Shown here piece by piece: positions 36,037-43,364 of a DNA stretch of 43,364 nucleotides. The position numbers and the translations under genes were made by a program. Numbering within the stretch: position 1 is the stretch's first letter; each line of letters opens with the position of its first letter. The DNA lies in assembly GCF_000730665.1 (NCBI RefSeq), contig NZ_BBIV01000050.1:1-43364 (forward strand), written 5' to 3'. The notes beneath the pieces were generated by a model, which was not told the origin of the DNA, did no database searches, and saw only the letters and a program-made list of their open reading frames with translations. The DNA comes from Pseudomonas plecoglossicida NBRC 103162 = DSM 15088 (lineage in GTDB: Bacteria; Pseudomonadota; Gammaproteobacteria; Pseudomonadales; Pseudomonadaceae).

Positions 36037-37662
36037 CTATTTTTCCACGCTGACGCCGTAGAACGCATTCAGCGCGAATGGACTGATCTTGAAGTCCTTC
36101 ACCTTGGCGCTCATCGGTTGGTACACGGTGGAGTGGGCGATCGGGGTGATCGGCACCTGTTCCTTGAGGATGTGCTGCGCCTTCTGGTACAGCTCGGTGC
36201 GCTTGGCCTGGTCGGAGGTGGCCTTGGCCTGCTTGATCAGGTCGTCATAGGGCTTGTAGCACCACTTGGAGAAGTTGTTGCCGTCGACGGCATCGCAACC
36301 GTAGAGGGTGCCCAGCCAGTTGTCCGGGTCACCGTTGTCGCCGCTCCAGCCGATCAGCATGGCGCCCTGTTCGCCGCCCTTGGAGCGCTTGATGTACTCG
36401 CCCCACTCGTAGCTGACGATCTTGGCCTTGATGCCGATCTTGGCCCAGTCCGATTGCAGCATCTCGGCCATCAGCTTGGCATTGGGGTTGTAGGGGCGTT
36501 GCACGGGCATGGCCCACAGGGTGATCTCGGTACCTTCCTTGACGCCGGCTTTCTTCAGCAGTTCCTTGGCCTTTTCCGGGTCGAAGGACGCGTCCTTGAT
36601 GCTGGTGTCATAGGACCACTGGGTCGGCGGCATGCCATTGACGGCGAGCTGGCCGGCGCCCTGGTACACCGATTCGATGATCTTCTTCTTGTCGACGGCC
36701 ATGTCCAGTGCCTGGCGCACTTCAAGCTTGGCCATCGGGTTGGGCTCGTTGCTGCCCTTGATCTTGTCCATCACGTTGTAGGCGATGTAGCCGAGGTTGA
36801 AGCCGGCCTGCTGCGGCATCTGCAGGTTCTTGTCGGCCTTGAGCGGCTCGATGTCGGCCGGTCGCGGGAACAGCGTGACCTGGCATTCGTTCTTCTTCAG
36901 CTTCTGCATGCGCACTGAGGCATCGGTGGTGATGGCGAAGATCAGGTTGTCGATCTTCACGTCCTCGGGTTTCCAGTAGTCCTTGTTGCCCTTGAAGCGG
37001 ATCTGCGCGTCTTTCTGGTACTTGCTGAACACGAACGGCCCGGTGCCGATCGGCTTCTGGTTGATGTCGGCGGCCTTGCCGTCCTTGAGCAACTGGTCGG
37101 CGTACTCGGCAGACTGGATCGAGGCGAAGCTCATCGCCAGGTTCTGGATGAACGCGGCGTCGACTTCGTTGAGGGTGAACTTGACGGTGTGATCGTCGAG
37201 CTTCTCCACCTTGGCGATGTTCTTGTCCATGCCCATGTCGGTGAAGTAGGGGAATTCGGTGGGGTAGGCCTTACGGAACGGGTGGTTCTTGTCGAGCATG
37301 CGGTTGAAGGTGAACAGCACGTCGTCGGCGTTGAATTCGCGGCTGGGCTTGAAGTAGTCGGTGGTGTGGAACTTCACGCCTTCACGCAGGTGGAAGGTGT
37401 AGGTCTTGCCGTCGTCGGACACTTCCCACTTGGTCGCCAGGCCCGGGATGACGGCGGTGCCGCCTCGCTCGAACTGGGTCAGGCGGTTGAACACGGTCTC
37501 GGCCGAAGCGTCGAAGTCTGTTCCGGTGGTGTACTGCCCCGGGTCGAAGCCTGCCGGGCTGCCTTCGGAGCAGAACACCAGGTTGGACGCGGCATGGGCG
37601 AAGGGTGCGCCAGCGAGCAAGCCTGCACCTAGCAGGAACGGAATGACTGCGTGTTTGAGCAT
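36037..37662 (-). CDS. dppA3: Dipeptide-binding periplasmic protein, third copy, first gene of the operon
   Basis: The 541-aa protein has a signal peptide ending APFAHA, then SNLVFCSEGSPAGFDPGQYT, YTFHLREGVKFH and GWSGDNGDPDNWLG, all family-5 solute-binding signatures. ATG 37662 follows GAGG. It is the promoter-proximal gene. Multiple dppA copies with distinct peptide preference are known for the P. aeruginosa dpp locus. With dppA2 broken, this copy and dppA probably carry the uptake specificity. Confidence 0.94.
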   Translation of the reverse strand: MLKHAVIPFLLGAGLLAGAPFAHAASNLVFCSEGSPAGFDPGQYTTGTDFDASAETVFNRLTQFERGGTAVIPGLATKWEVSDDGKTYTFHLREGVKFHTTDYFKPSREFNADDVLFTFNRMLDKNHPFRKAYPTEFPYFTDMGMDKNIAKVEKLDDHTVKFTLNEVDAAFIQNLAMSFASIQSAEYADQLLKDGKAADINQKPIGTGPFVFSKYQKDAQIRFKGNKDYWKPEDVKIDNLIFAITTDASVRMQKLKKNECQVTLFPRPADIEPLKADKNLQMPQQAGFNLGYIAYNVMDKIKGSNEPNPMAKLEVRQALDMAVDKKKIIESVYQGAGQLAVNGMPPTQWSYDTSIKDASFDPEKAKELLKKAGVKEGTEITLWAMPVQRPYNPNAKLMAEMLQSDWAKIGIKAKIVSYEWGEYIKRSKGGEQGAMLIGWSGDNGDPDNWLGTLYGCDAVDGNNFSKWCYKPYDDLIKQAKATSDQAKRTELYQKAQHILKEQVPITPIAHSTVYQPMSAKVKDFKISPFALNAFYGVSVEK

Positions 37663-38040
37663 GGTGGCCTCATTGTTGTCATTTTTGGTTTGAGGTGGCC
37701 TCGTGAGCCGACCTGCGGATACTTATGCAGGGGATATTCCCAATGCAACCATCAGAAGGATAGTTGGCGTCAGAAAAGTAGTACGGGCGTACGTGGATGT
37801 CGCATTCGTATAACTTTGAGCGAAGTTGAACGTTTGCGAGGACGAAATGATGGCTTTTTGCGGGATATTTCAGGGCGGGGATTTTGTAGGGTGCACAGTT
37901 GCGGGGCGTAGGAAAAATCCAAAAGCTATGTAGTCAGTGCTGGCCTCATCGCTGGCAAGCCAGCTCCCGCAGGGGATTTGCGGTGGGCTCCTGTGGGAGC
38001 CGGCTTGCCGGCGATCGGGCCGCAAAGCGGCCCGCTCAGG
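37663..38040. promoter_or_regulatory. Intergenic region: dpp operon promoter and REP pair
   Basis: These 378 bases contain no gene that I trust. The half near 37,663-37,800 must hold the dpp promoter; no clear sigma-70 boxes were found by eye. A REP pair follows at 37,948-38,033, ending with a CGGGCCGCAAAGCGGCCCG stem-loop just beyond the SIMPL gene stop. Confidence 0.55.
37948..38033. repeat. REP pair plus stem-loop
   Basis: ATCGCTGGCAAGCCAGCTCC and the inverted GGAGCCGGCTTGCCGGCGAT flank about 20 bases. A GGGCCGC/GCGGCCC stem-loop follows at the right, next to the end of the SIMPL gene. Confidence 0.88.
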
Positions 38041-38757
38041 TCAAGGCATCAGCACTTCGATCTGCCCATCGGCATTCATGCTGACTTCGCTGGTACCCGC
38101 TTCGATATCCGGCGCAGGCGCCGCTTCATCCGCGGCCATGGCCTTCATCGCCATCGGTGCACTGCGCAGGTACGGGCGTGGATAGCCGCTGCTGTTGAGG
38201 TTCAGGCTGACCACTTTATAGCCCTTGCCACCCAGGGCTTCGGTGGCCAACTGGGCACGTGCCTTGAAAGCATTGACGGCATCCTTGAGCAGCGCGTCCT
38301 CGCTGGCCTTGCGCGTGGCAGGGGCGATGGAGAAGTCCATGCCGCCCATTTTCAGGTCCTGCAGCAATTCTGCGGTGAGCTGGGACAGGGCCGGGAAGTC
38401 GGCGCCTTCCAGGCGCAGCTCGGCGCGCTCGCGCCAGCCGGTGATCTTCTGGCCCTTGCTGTCGTAGATCGGATAGCTGTTGCGGCTGCCCTGGCTGATC
38501 TTCACGTCCTTGACCTGGCGTGCCTGCTGCACGGCCTTGTTCATGGTCTCGGTGATCTGCTTGGCGAGTTTGCCCGGGTCGCTGTCCTGCGCTTCGCTGT
38601 AGAGGGTCACGACCATCAGGTCGCGCGGCACTTCCTTGCTGACTTCGGCGCGCAGCGAAACCTGGTTGTAGCGGGGCTCGTCGGCTGCCAGCACCGGCAG
38701 GCTGGCGAGCAGGCCGCAGGACAGGATCAGGGCCGCGCCGCGACGTGGAATTTGCAT
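38041..38757 (-). CDS. Periplasmic SIMPL-domain protein (YggE-like)
   Basis: The 238-aa protein has a signal peptide (GAALILSCGLLASLPVLAA) and a SIMPL domain: YNQVSLRAEVSKEVPRDLMV at the start, then KISQGSRNSYPIYDSKGQKI, ELRLEGADFPALSQL and the internal repeat FKARAQLATEALGGKGYKVV. Such proteins are linked with resistance to oxidative stress, by an unknown mechanism. AAGGAG precedes the ATG. It is divergent from roxS across about 200 bases. Confidence 0.92.
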   Translation of the reverse strand: MQIPRRGAALILSCGLLASLPVLAADEPRYNQVSLRAEVSKEVPRDLMVVTLYSEAQDSDPGKLAKQITETMNKAVQQARQVKDVKISQGSRNSYPIYDSKGQKITGWRERAELRLEGADFPALSQLTAELLQDLKMGGMDFSIAPATRKASEDALLKDAVNAFKARAQLATEALGGKGYKVVSLNLNSSGYPRPYLRSAPMAMKAMAADEAAPAPDIEAGTSEVSMNADGQIEVLMP

Positions 38758-38959
38758 GGGTTACTCCTTGGCAATAAAAGGCGTGGGGTCTGGCCATCCA
38801 TTCCACGCATGGCCCATCAGACCGGAATCAGTGTAGTGCGTTCAAAAGTGCCATCATGAACCTGTGACAAAGTGTGGCGGTTTGCCGCATCGCTGCAGCC
38901 AGGGGCCTGGCTTCGGTATACTCCAGCCGATTTTCCTGGAGCACTCATCAGGAGAGCTC

Positions 38960-40216
38960 ATGCTCGCCGCCGTACAACCGCTGTCCGCTACCCGCCAGAA
39001 CCTCTGGCGTCTGACCGTCATTCGGGTTCTGGTTCTGGCCGCCCAGGCCGGCTCCGTGGGCGTGGCCTACTGGACCGAACTGCTGCCGCTGCCCTGGCTT
39101 TCGCTGGCCGCGACCCTGGCGCTGTCGTCCTTGCTGTGCGCCTTCACGGCGTTGCGCCTGCGTCTGTCGCTGCCGGTCACCGAACTCGAGTACGCCCTGC
39201 AACTGGCCTGCGACCTGCTGATCCACAGTGCCTTGCTGTATTACTCCGGTGGCTCGACCAACCCGTTCGTGTCCTATTACCTGGTGCCGCTGGCGATTGC
39301 CGCGGTGACCTTGCCCTGGCTGTATTCGCTGATTCTTTCGGGCATCGCCCTGACCGCCTACAGCCTGCTGCTGGTGCAGTTCTATCCGCTCGAAGGGCTG
39401 CCGATGGCGCGGGACAAGATGCAGGTGTACGGCATGTGGCTGAGCATCGCGCTGGCCGCCGCGGTCATCACCTTCTTCGCCGCGCGCATGGCCGAAGAGC
39501 TGCGTCGCCAGGAGCAATTGCGCTCCGAGCGGCGCGAAGAAAGCCTGCGCGACGAACAACTGCTGGCGGTGGCGACCCAGGCCGCCGGTGCTGCCCACGA
39601 ACTGGGCACGCCGCTGGCGACCATGAGCGTGCTGCTCAACGAAATGCGCCAGGACCATAAGGACCCGCTGTTGCAGGAAGACCTGCAGATCCTTCAGGAC
39701 CAGGTCAAGCTGTGCAAGCAAACCTTGCAGCAGCTGGTGCGCGCCGCCGAGGCCAACCGCCGCCTGGCGATCGTCGAGCAGGACGTCACCGTCTGGCTCG
39801 ACGAGGCGCTCAACCGCTGGCACCTGATGCGCCCGGAAGCCAGCTACCGCTTCCAGCGCCTGCGCGACGGCCAGGTGCCGCGCCTGACGCCGCCGCCTGA
39901 CCTGACCCAGGCGCTGCTCAACCTGTTGAACAATGCCGCCGATGCCTGCCCGGACGATCTGGAAGTGCGACTGGATTGGGATGCCCACGACATCCTCATC
40001 AGCATCCGCGACCATGGCCCAGGCGTCCCGCCGGCCATTGCCGAAGCGATCGGCAAACCCTTCATTACCACCAAGGGCAAAGGCTTCGGCCTGGGCCTTT
40101 TCTTGAGCAAGGCCAGCGTGACCCGTGCGGGCGGTTCGGTGAAACTCTATAGTCATGAACAGGGTGGCACCCTGACCGAATTGCGCCTGCCACACGGCAA
40201 GCGAGGAGATGAATGA
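38960..40216 (+). CDS. roxS: Redox-sensing histidine kinase RoxS (RegB/PrrB family)
   Basis: The 418-aa kinase has six N-terminal membrane helices with the quinone-binding motif GGSTNPF (97-103), the phosphorylated H213 in AAHELGTPLATM, a Cys at 252 in the region of RegB's redox-active Cys, and ATPase boxes NLLNNAADA and KGFGLGLFLSKA. RegB/RoxS responds to the redox state of the respiratory chain and phosphorylates RegA/RoxR, controlling terminal oxidases. ATG 38960 follows CAGGAGAG; the frame is open from 38864 without a site. Its stop overlaps roxR. Confidence 0.95.
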   Translation: MLAAVQPLSATRQNLWRLTVIRVLVLAAQAGSVGVAYWTELLPLPWLSLAATLALSSLLCAFTALRLRLSLPVTELEYALQLACDLLIHSALLYYSGGSTNPFVSYYLVPLAIAAVTLPWLYSLILSGIALTAYSLLLVQFYPLEGLPMARDKMQVYGMWLSIALAAAVITFFAARMAEELRRQEQLRSERREESLRDEQLLAVATQAAGAAHELGTPLATMSVLLNEMRQDHKDPLLQEDLQILQDQVKLCKQTLQQLVRAAEANRRLAIVEQDVTVWLDEALNRWHLMRPEASYRFQRLRDGQVPRLTPPPDLTQALLNLLNNAADACPDDLEVRLDWDAHDILISIRDHGPGVPPAIAEAIGKPFITTKGKGFGLGLFLSKASVTRAGGSVKLYSHEQGGTLTELRLPHGKRGDE

Positions 40217-40776
40217 TGAGCGAAGAAAACCAGGTCGAAGGCGAAGAGCTGCCGCACCTGCTGCTGGTGGATGACGATGCCACCTTCACCCGGGTCATGG
40301 CCCGGGCCATGAGCCGTCGCGGTTTTCGCGTGAGCACGGCGAGCTCCGCCGAAGAGGGGCTGATCCTGGCCCAGCAGGACCTGCCGGACTACGCCACGCT
40401 GGACCTGAAGATGGAAGGCGACTCGGGCCTGGTGCTGCTGCCCAAGCTGCTGGAGCTGGACCCGGAAATGCGCGTGGTGATCCTGACCGGTTACTCGAGC
40501 ATCGCCACCGCGGTGGAGGCGGTCAAGCGAGGCGCCTGCAACTATCTGTGCAAGCCGGCTGACGCCGACGATGTGCTGGCCGCGTTGCTGTCGGAGCACA
40601 CCGATCTGGACACCTTGGTGCCGGAAAACCCGATGTCGGTCGACCGCCTGCAGTGGGAGCACATTCAGCGTGTGCTGAACGAGCACGAAGGCAATATCTC
40701 CGCGACCGCGCGGGCGCTGGGCATGCACCGGCGGACCTTGCAGCGCAAGCTGCAGAAGCGGCCGGTCCGGCGCTGA
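40213..40776 (+). CDS. roxR: Response regulator RoxR (RegA/PrrA/ActR family)
   Basis: The 187-aa protein (186 from the second ATG, 40216) has a receiver domain with acidic pocket VDDD, phospho-acceptor Asp in ATLDLKM (D64), Lys in NYLCKPAD, and a C-terminal Fis-type helix-turn-helix (GNISATARALGMHRRTLQRK). It lacks the AAA+ domain, as usual for RegA. It is cotranscribed with roxS, with four bases of overlap. Confidence 0.96.
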   Translation: MMSEENQVEGEELPHLLLVDDDATFTRVMARAMSRRGFRVSTASSAEEGLILAQQDLPDYATLDLKMEGDSGLVLLPKLLELDPEMRVVILTGYSSIATAVEAVKRGACNYLCKPADADDVLAALLSEHTDLDTLVPENPMSVDRLQWEHIQRVLNEHEGNISATARALGMHRRTLQRKLQKRPVRR

Positions 40777-40791
40777 ATCGGCGCTGCCTTC

Positions 40792-40857
40792 ATCGCCGGC
40801 AAGCCGGCTCCCACAGGGTCAGCGCTGATCCCTTGTGGGAGCCGGCTTGCCGGCGAT
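40792..40857. repeat. REP pair
   Basis: Two near-perfect inverted copies (ATCGCCGGCAAGCCGGCTCC, and its complement) lie 16 bases after the roxR stop, where they can end the roxSR transcript. Confidence 0.92.
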
Positions 40858-40966
40858 GAGGCCGGTACTGTCGGAAATTTCCTAAAATTGCAGCCGATTC
40901 CTCAACTCCTGGCGCGTTGACGTATCATTAGCCGCCTAACGGCAACCCTCCCAGGATCGCTTGCGC

Positions 40967-41908
40967 ATGCTCGCCCTTCTCATCCAGACGCTGAATATCA
41001 CGGCGCCCGTCTTCGCCATGCTGTTCATGGGCGTGCTGCTCAAACGCATCCACCTGATCGACGACAACTTCAACCGGGTTGCCTCGCAGCTGGTGTTCAA
41101 CGTGTGCATGCCGGCACTGCTGTTTCTCGGCATCTACCACGCGGACCTGGCCACCGCGGTCAAGCCAGGCGTCCTCCTGTATTTCGTCGCCGCCACCTTG
41201 GTCGGGTTCGCCATTGCCTGGGGCCTGGCCATCTGGCGCAGCCCGCTGGCCGATCGTGGCATCTATACCCAGGGCGCGTTCCGCGGCAACAACGGCGTGA
41301 TCGGCCTGGCCCTGGCTGCCAGCCTGTATGGCGACTACGGCATTTCCCTGGGGGCGGTGCTCGCGGGCCTGGTGATCCTGATGTACAACTCGCTGTCGGC
41401 GGTGGTGCTGGCGGTGTACAGCCCGGACCTGAAGTCCGACCCCTGGAGCATCTGCAAGAGCATTTTCAGCAACCCGCTGATCATCAGCGTGCTGGTGGCC
41501 ACGCCCATGGCCTACGGCCAGGTACCGTTGCCCAACTGGTTGCTCACTTCAGGCGACTATCTGGCGCAGATGACCTTGCCACTGGCCTTGATCTGCATTG
41601 GCGGCACGCTATCGTTGGCGGCGCTGCGCGACAGCGGCAAGCTGGCCGTCGATGCCAGCCTGGTGAAGATGGTCTGGTTGCCGCTGCTCGGCACCTTCGG
41701 CGCCTGGCTCTGCGGCTTTCGCGGGGCGGAACTGGGGATCCTGTTCCTGTACATCGGCAGCCCGACCGCTGCGGCCAGCTATGTCATGGCACGTGCAGCA
41801 AACGGCAACCACGAGCTGGCAGCGTCGATCATCGTGATTACCACGCTAATGGCGGCGATCACCACCAATATTGGGATTTTCATCTTGCAGTGGGGCGGAT
41901 GGATCTAG
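40967..41908 (+). CDS. AEC-family transporter (auxin efflux carrier/malonate type)
   Basis: The 313-aa protein has ten hydrophobic helices in two 5-helix halves, typical of the AEC family. Motifs include LVFNVCMPALLFLG in helix 2 and QGAFRGNNGVIGLALA, the conserved Asn-rich segment. The substrate is unknown; relatives move malonate, organic acids or amino acids. ATG 40967 (with AGGA upstream) is preferred to TTG 40961. Confidence 0.9.
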   Translation: MLALLIQTLNITAPVFAMLFMGVLLKRIHLIDDNFNRVASQLVFNVCMPALLFLGIYHADLATAVKPGVLLYFVAATLVGFAIAWGLAIWRSPLADRGIYTQGAFRGNNGVIGLALAASLYGDYGISLGAVLAGLVILMYNSLSAVVLAVYSPDLKSDPWSICKSIFSNPLIISVLVATPMAYGQVPLPNWLLTSGDYLAQMTLPLALICIGGTLSLAALRDSGKLAVDASLVKMVWLPLLGTFGAWLCGFRGAELGILFLYIGSPTAAASYVMARAANGNHELAASIIVITTLMAAITTNIGIFILQWGGWI

Positions 41909-41959
41909 ATCCTTCACTGCACACAACAACACTTGCCTCACTGAGCTAAAGGACACTTC

Positions 41960-43315
41960 ATGCAAGACCAGAGCACGCCCGAGCGCTTGCAGCGCGGGCT
42001 GAAGAACCGCCATATCCAGCTGATTGCGCTGGGTGGGGCCATCGGCACCGGGTTGTTCCTGGGCATCGCCCAGACCATCCAGCTGGCTGGCCCCTCCGTG
42101 CTGCTGGGCTACGCCGTGGCTGGCCTGATGGCCTTCCTGATCATGCGCCAGCTTGGCGAAATGGTGGTCGAGGAGCCGGTGGCAGGCAGCTTCAGCCACT
42201 TCGCCCACCAGTACTGGAGCGAGTTTGCTGGCTTCGTTTCGGGCTGGAACTACTGGGTGGTGTACGTGCTGGTCGGCATGGCCGAGCTCACCGCCGTGGG
42301 CATCTACGTGCAGTACTGGTGGCCGGAGTTCCCGACCTGGGCCACGGCAGCGATCTTCTTCGTGGCGATCAACCTGATCAACCTGACCCAGGTGAAGGTC
42401 TACGGCGAAATGGAGTTCTGGTTCGCCCTGGTCAAGGTGGTGGCGATCGTCAGCATGATCGGTTTCGGTGCCTGGCTGCTCGGCAGTGGCCACGGCGGCC
42501 CGGATGCCAGCGTGGCGAACCTGTGGCAGTACGGCGGGTTCTTCCCCAACGGCGTCACCGGGCTGGTGATGGCCCTGGCGGTGATCATGTTCTCGTTTGG
42601 TGGCCTGGAGCTGGTGGGCATCACCGCCGCCGAGGCAGACGACCCGCGCCACAGCATCCCCAAGGCCACCAACCAGGTGGTGTACCGCATCCTGATCTTC
42701 TATATCGGTGCATTGGCGGTATTGCTGTCGCTGTATCCGTGGCAGAAGGTGGTGCAGGGCGGCAGCCCGTTCGTGATGATCTTCCACGAGCTGGACAGCG
42801 ACCTGGTGGCGACCATCCTCAATGTCGTGGTTCTGACAGCTGCGCTGTCGGTCTACAACAGCTGCGTCTATGCCAACAGCCGCATGCTGTTCGGCCTGGC
42901 CAGCCAGGGCGATGCGCCGCGCCAGCTGCTCAAGGTCAGCCGCAGCGGTGTGCCGCTGACGGCGCTGGGCGTGTCGGCATTCGCCACGGGCTTGTGTGTA
43001 TTGATCAACTATCTGATGCCGGGTGAGGCGTTCGGCCTGCTGATGGCGCTGGCGGTGTCGGCACTGGTGATCAACTGGGCAAGCATCAGCATCACCCACC
43101 TGAAGTTCCGCAAGGCCAAGCTGGCGGCGGGGATCACCCCGTTCTACCGCAGCTGGGGGCACCCGCTGACCAACTACCTGTGCCTGGCGTTCATCGTGCT
43201 GATTCTGGTGGTGATGTACCTGACCCCGCCGATCCGGATTTCGGTGATGCTGATTCCGGGCTGGATTGCCGTGCTTTATGTGGCGTTCCGCCTGAAGAAG
43301 GCGCGGCAGGGCTGA
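41960..43315 (+). CDS. aroP: Aromatic/branched amino acid permease (AroP/PheP type)
   Basis: The 451-aa, 12-helix protein belongs to the APC superfamily. It has the N-terminal LKNRHIQLIALGGAIGTGLF signature, MRQLGEMVVEEPVAGSFSHF and the GGLELVGITAAEADDP loop. It strongly resembles PheP/AroP proton symporters for phenylalanine, tyrosine and tryptophan; the exact specificity is not shown. AAAGGA precedes the ATG. It follows the AEC gene by 51 bases. Confidence 0.9.
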   Translation: MQDQSTPERLQRGLKNRHIQLIALGGAIGTGLFLGIAQTIQLAGPSVLLGYAVAGLMAFLIMRQLGEMVVEEPVAGSFSHFAHQYWSEFAGFVSGWNYWVVYVLVGMAELTAVGIYVQYWWPEFPTWATAAIFFVAINLINLTQVKVYGEMEFWFALVKVVAIVSMIGFGAWLLGSGHGGPDASVANLWQYGGFFPNGVTGLVMALAVIMFSFGGLELVGITAAEADDPRHSIPKATNQVVYRILIFYIGALAVLLSLYPWQKVVQGGSPFVMIFHELDSDLVATILNVVVLTAALSVYNSCVYANSRMLFGLASQGDAPRQLLKVSRSGVPLTALGVSAFATGLCVLINYLMPGEAFGLLMALAVSALVINWASISITHLKFRKAKLAAGITPFYRSWGHPLTNYLCLAFIVLILVVMYLTPPIRISVMLIPGWIAVLYVAFRLKKARQG

Positions 43316-43321
43316 GGTGCT

Positions 43322-43335
43322 GAGGCGCATGCCTC
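43322..43335. terminator. Short stem-loop after the permease gene
   Basis: GAGGC-GCAT-GCCTC starts six bases after the stop. A short T-containing stretch follows (GATGTTTCT). It is a weak terminator candidate near the window end. Confidence 0.35.
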
Positions 43336-43364
43336 GATGTTTCTAGCGTTCTTGAGATCGAGCG

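Noticed and set aside
41846..43330. 494-codon frame antisense to the permease
   Set aside because: The translation is His/Gln/Arg-rich low complexity, and the opposite strand is clearly aroP-type.

Overview
The window looks like a Pseudomonas putida-group chromosome carrying an integrated mobile element. From about position 21,200 to the end, the gene order and proteins are those of a P. putida-type core genome: prfC, an amine-utilisation cluster, the dpp/opdP dipeptide operon, a SIMPL protein, roxSR and two transporters. The typical P. putida REP pairs punctuate this half. From position 1 to about 21,000 there are no REP pairs. This half holds anti-restriction, mobilisation and cargo genes in patches of lower GC, so it is the right-hand part of an integrative conjugative or mobilisable element (ICE/IME). 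The integrase and mating-pair genes are not in view and probably lie to the left.

Element, left part (1-6,178): the end of an unknown gene, a small conserved-type gene, a nonsense-interrupted gene, ardA behind a hairpin-rich leader, and a 101-aa protein ending in a possible sliding-clamp peptide. These are followed by a GNAT acetyltransferase, a graveyard of decayed copies of the same cassette that encloses an intact 55-aa membrane protein, a large membrane protein of unknown function, and a serine recombinase.

Element, middle (6,179-14,266): a secreted protein; a leftward four-gene run (hydrophilic protein, zinc-ribbon protein, membrane-anchored J-domain protein, membrane protein); a rightward run (unknown protein, ankyrin protein, membrane protein, 67-aa protein); an EamA-type transporter with an overlapping 80-aa ORF; and a second ankyrin paralogue.

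Element, right part (14,267-21,215): a coupling ATPase without a membrane anchor, a 69-aa protein with a textbook terminator, an array of about eleven consecutive stem-loops (16,417-16,984), then a MobC-like protein and a MOBP-type relaxase. The end holds a three-gene leftward cassette of a CAP12-type TIR-like protein and two proteins with HEPN motifs, which looks like a defence module. The element appears to abut prfC, whose first codons are atypical. This recalls SXT/R391 elements, which integrate into the 5' end of prfC.

Chromosome (21,216-43,364): prfC; a leftward AraC-regulated cluster (FAD amine oxidase, cupin, polyamine-type binding protein); dppA3-dppA2-opdP-dppA-dppB-dppC-dppD-dppF, in which dppA2 carries a one-base frameshift; the redox-sensing RoxS/RoxR pair; an AEC-family exporter; and an aromatic amino acid permease. 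The most unusual signals are the hairpin array before the relaxase, the TIR/HEPN/HEPN cassette, the altered prfC start and the decayed ardA cassette.
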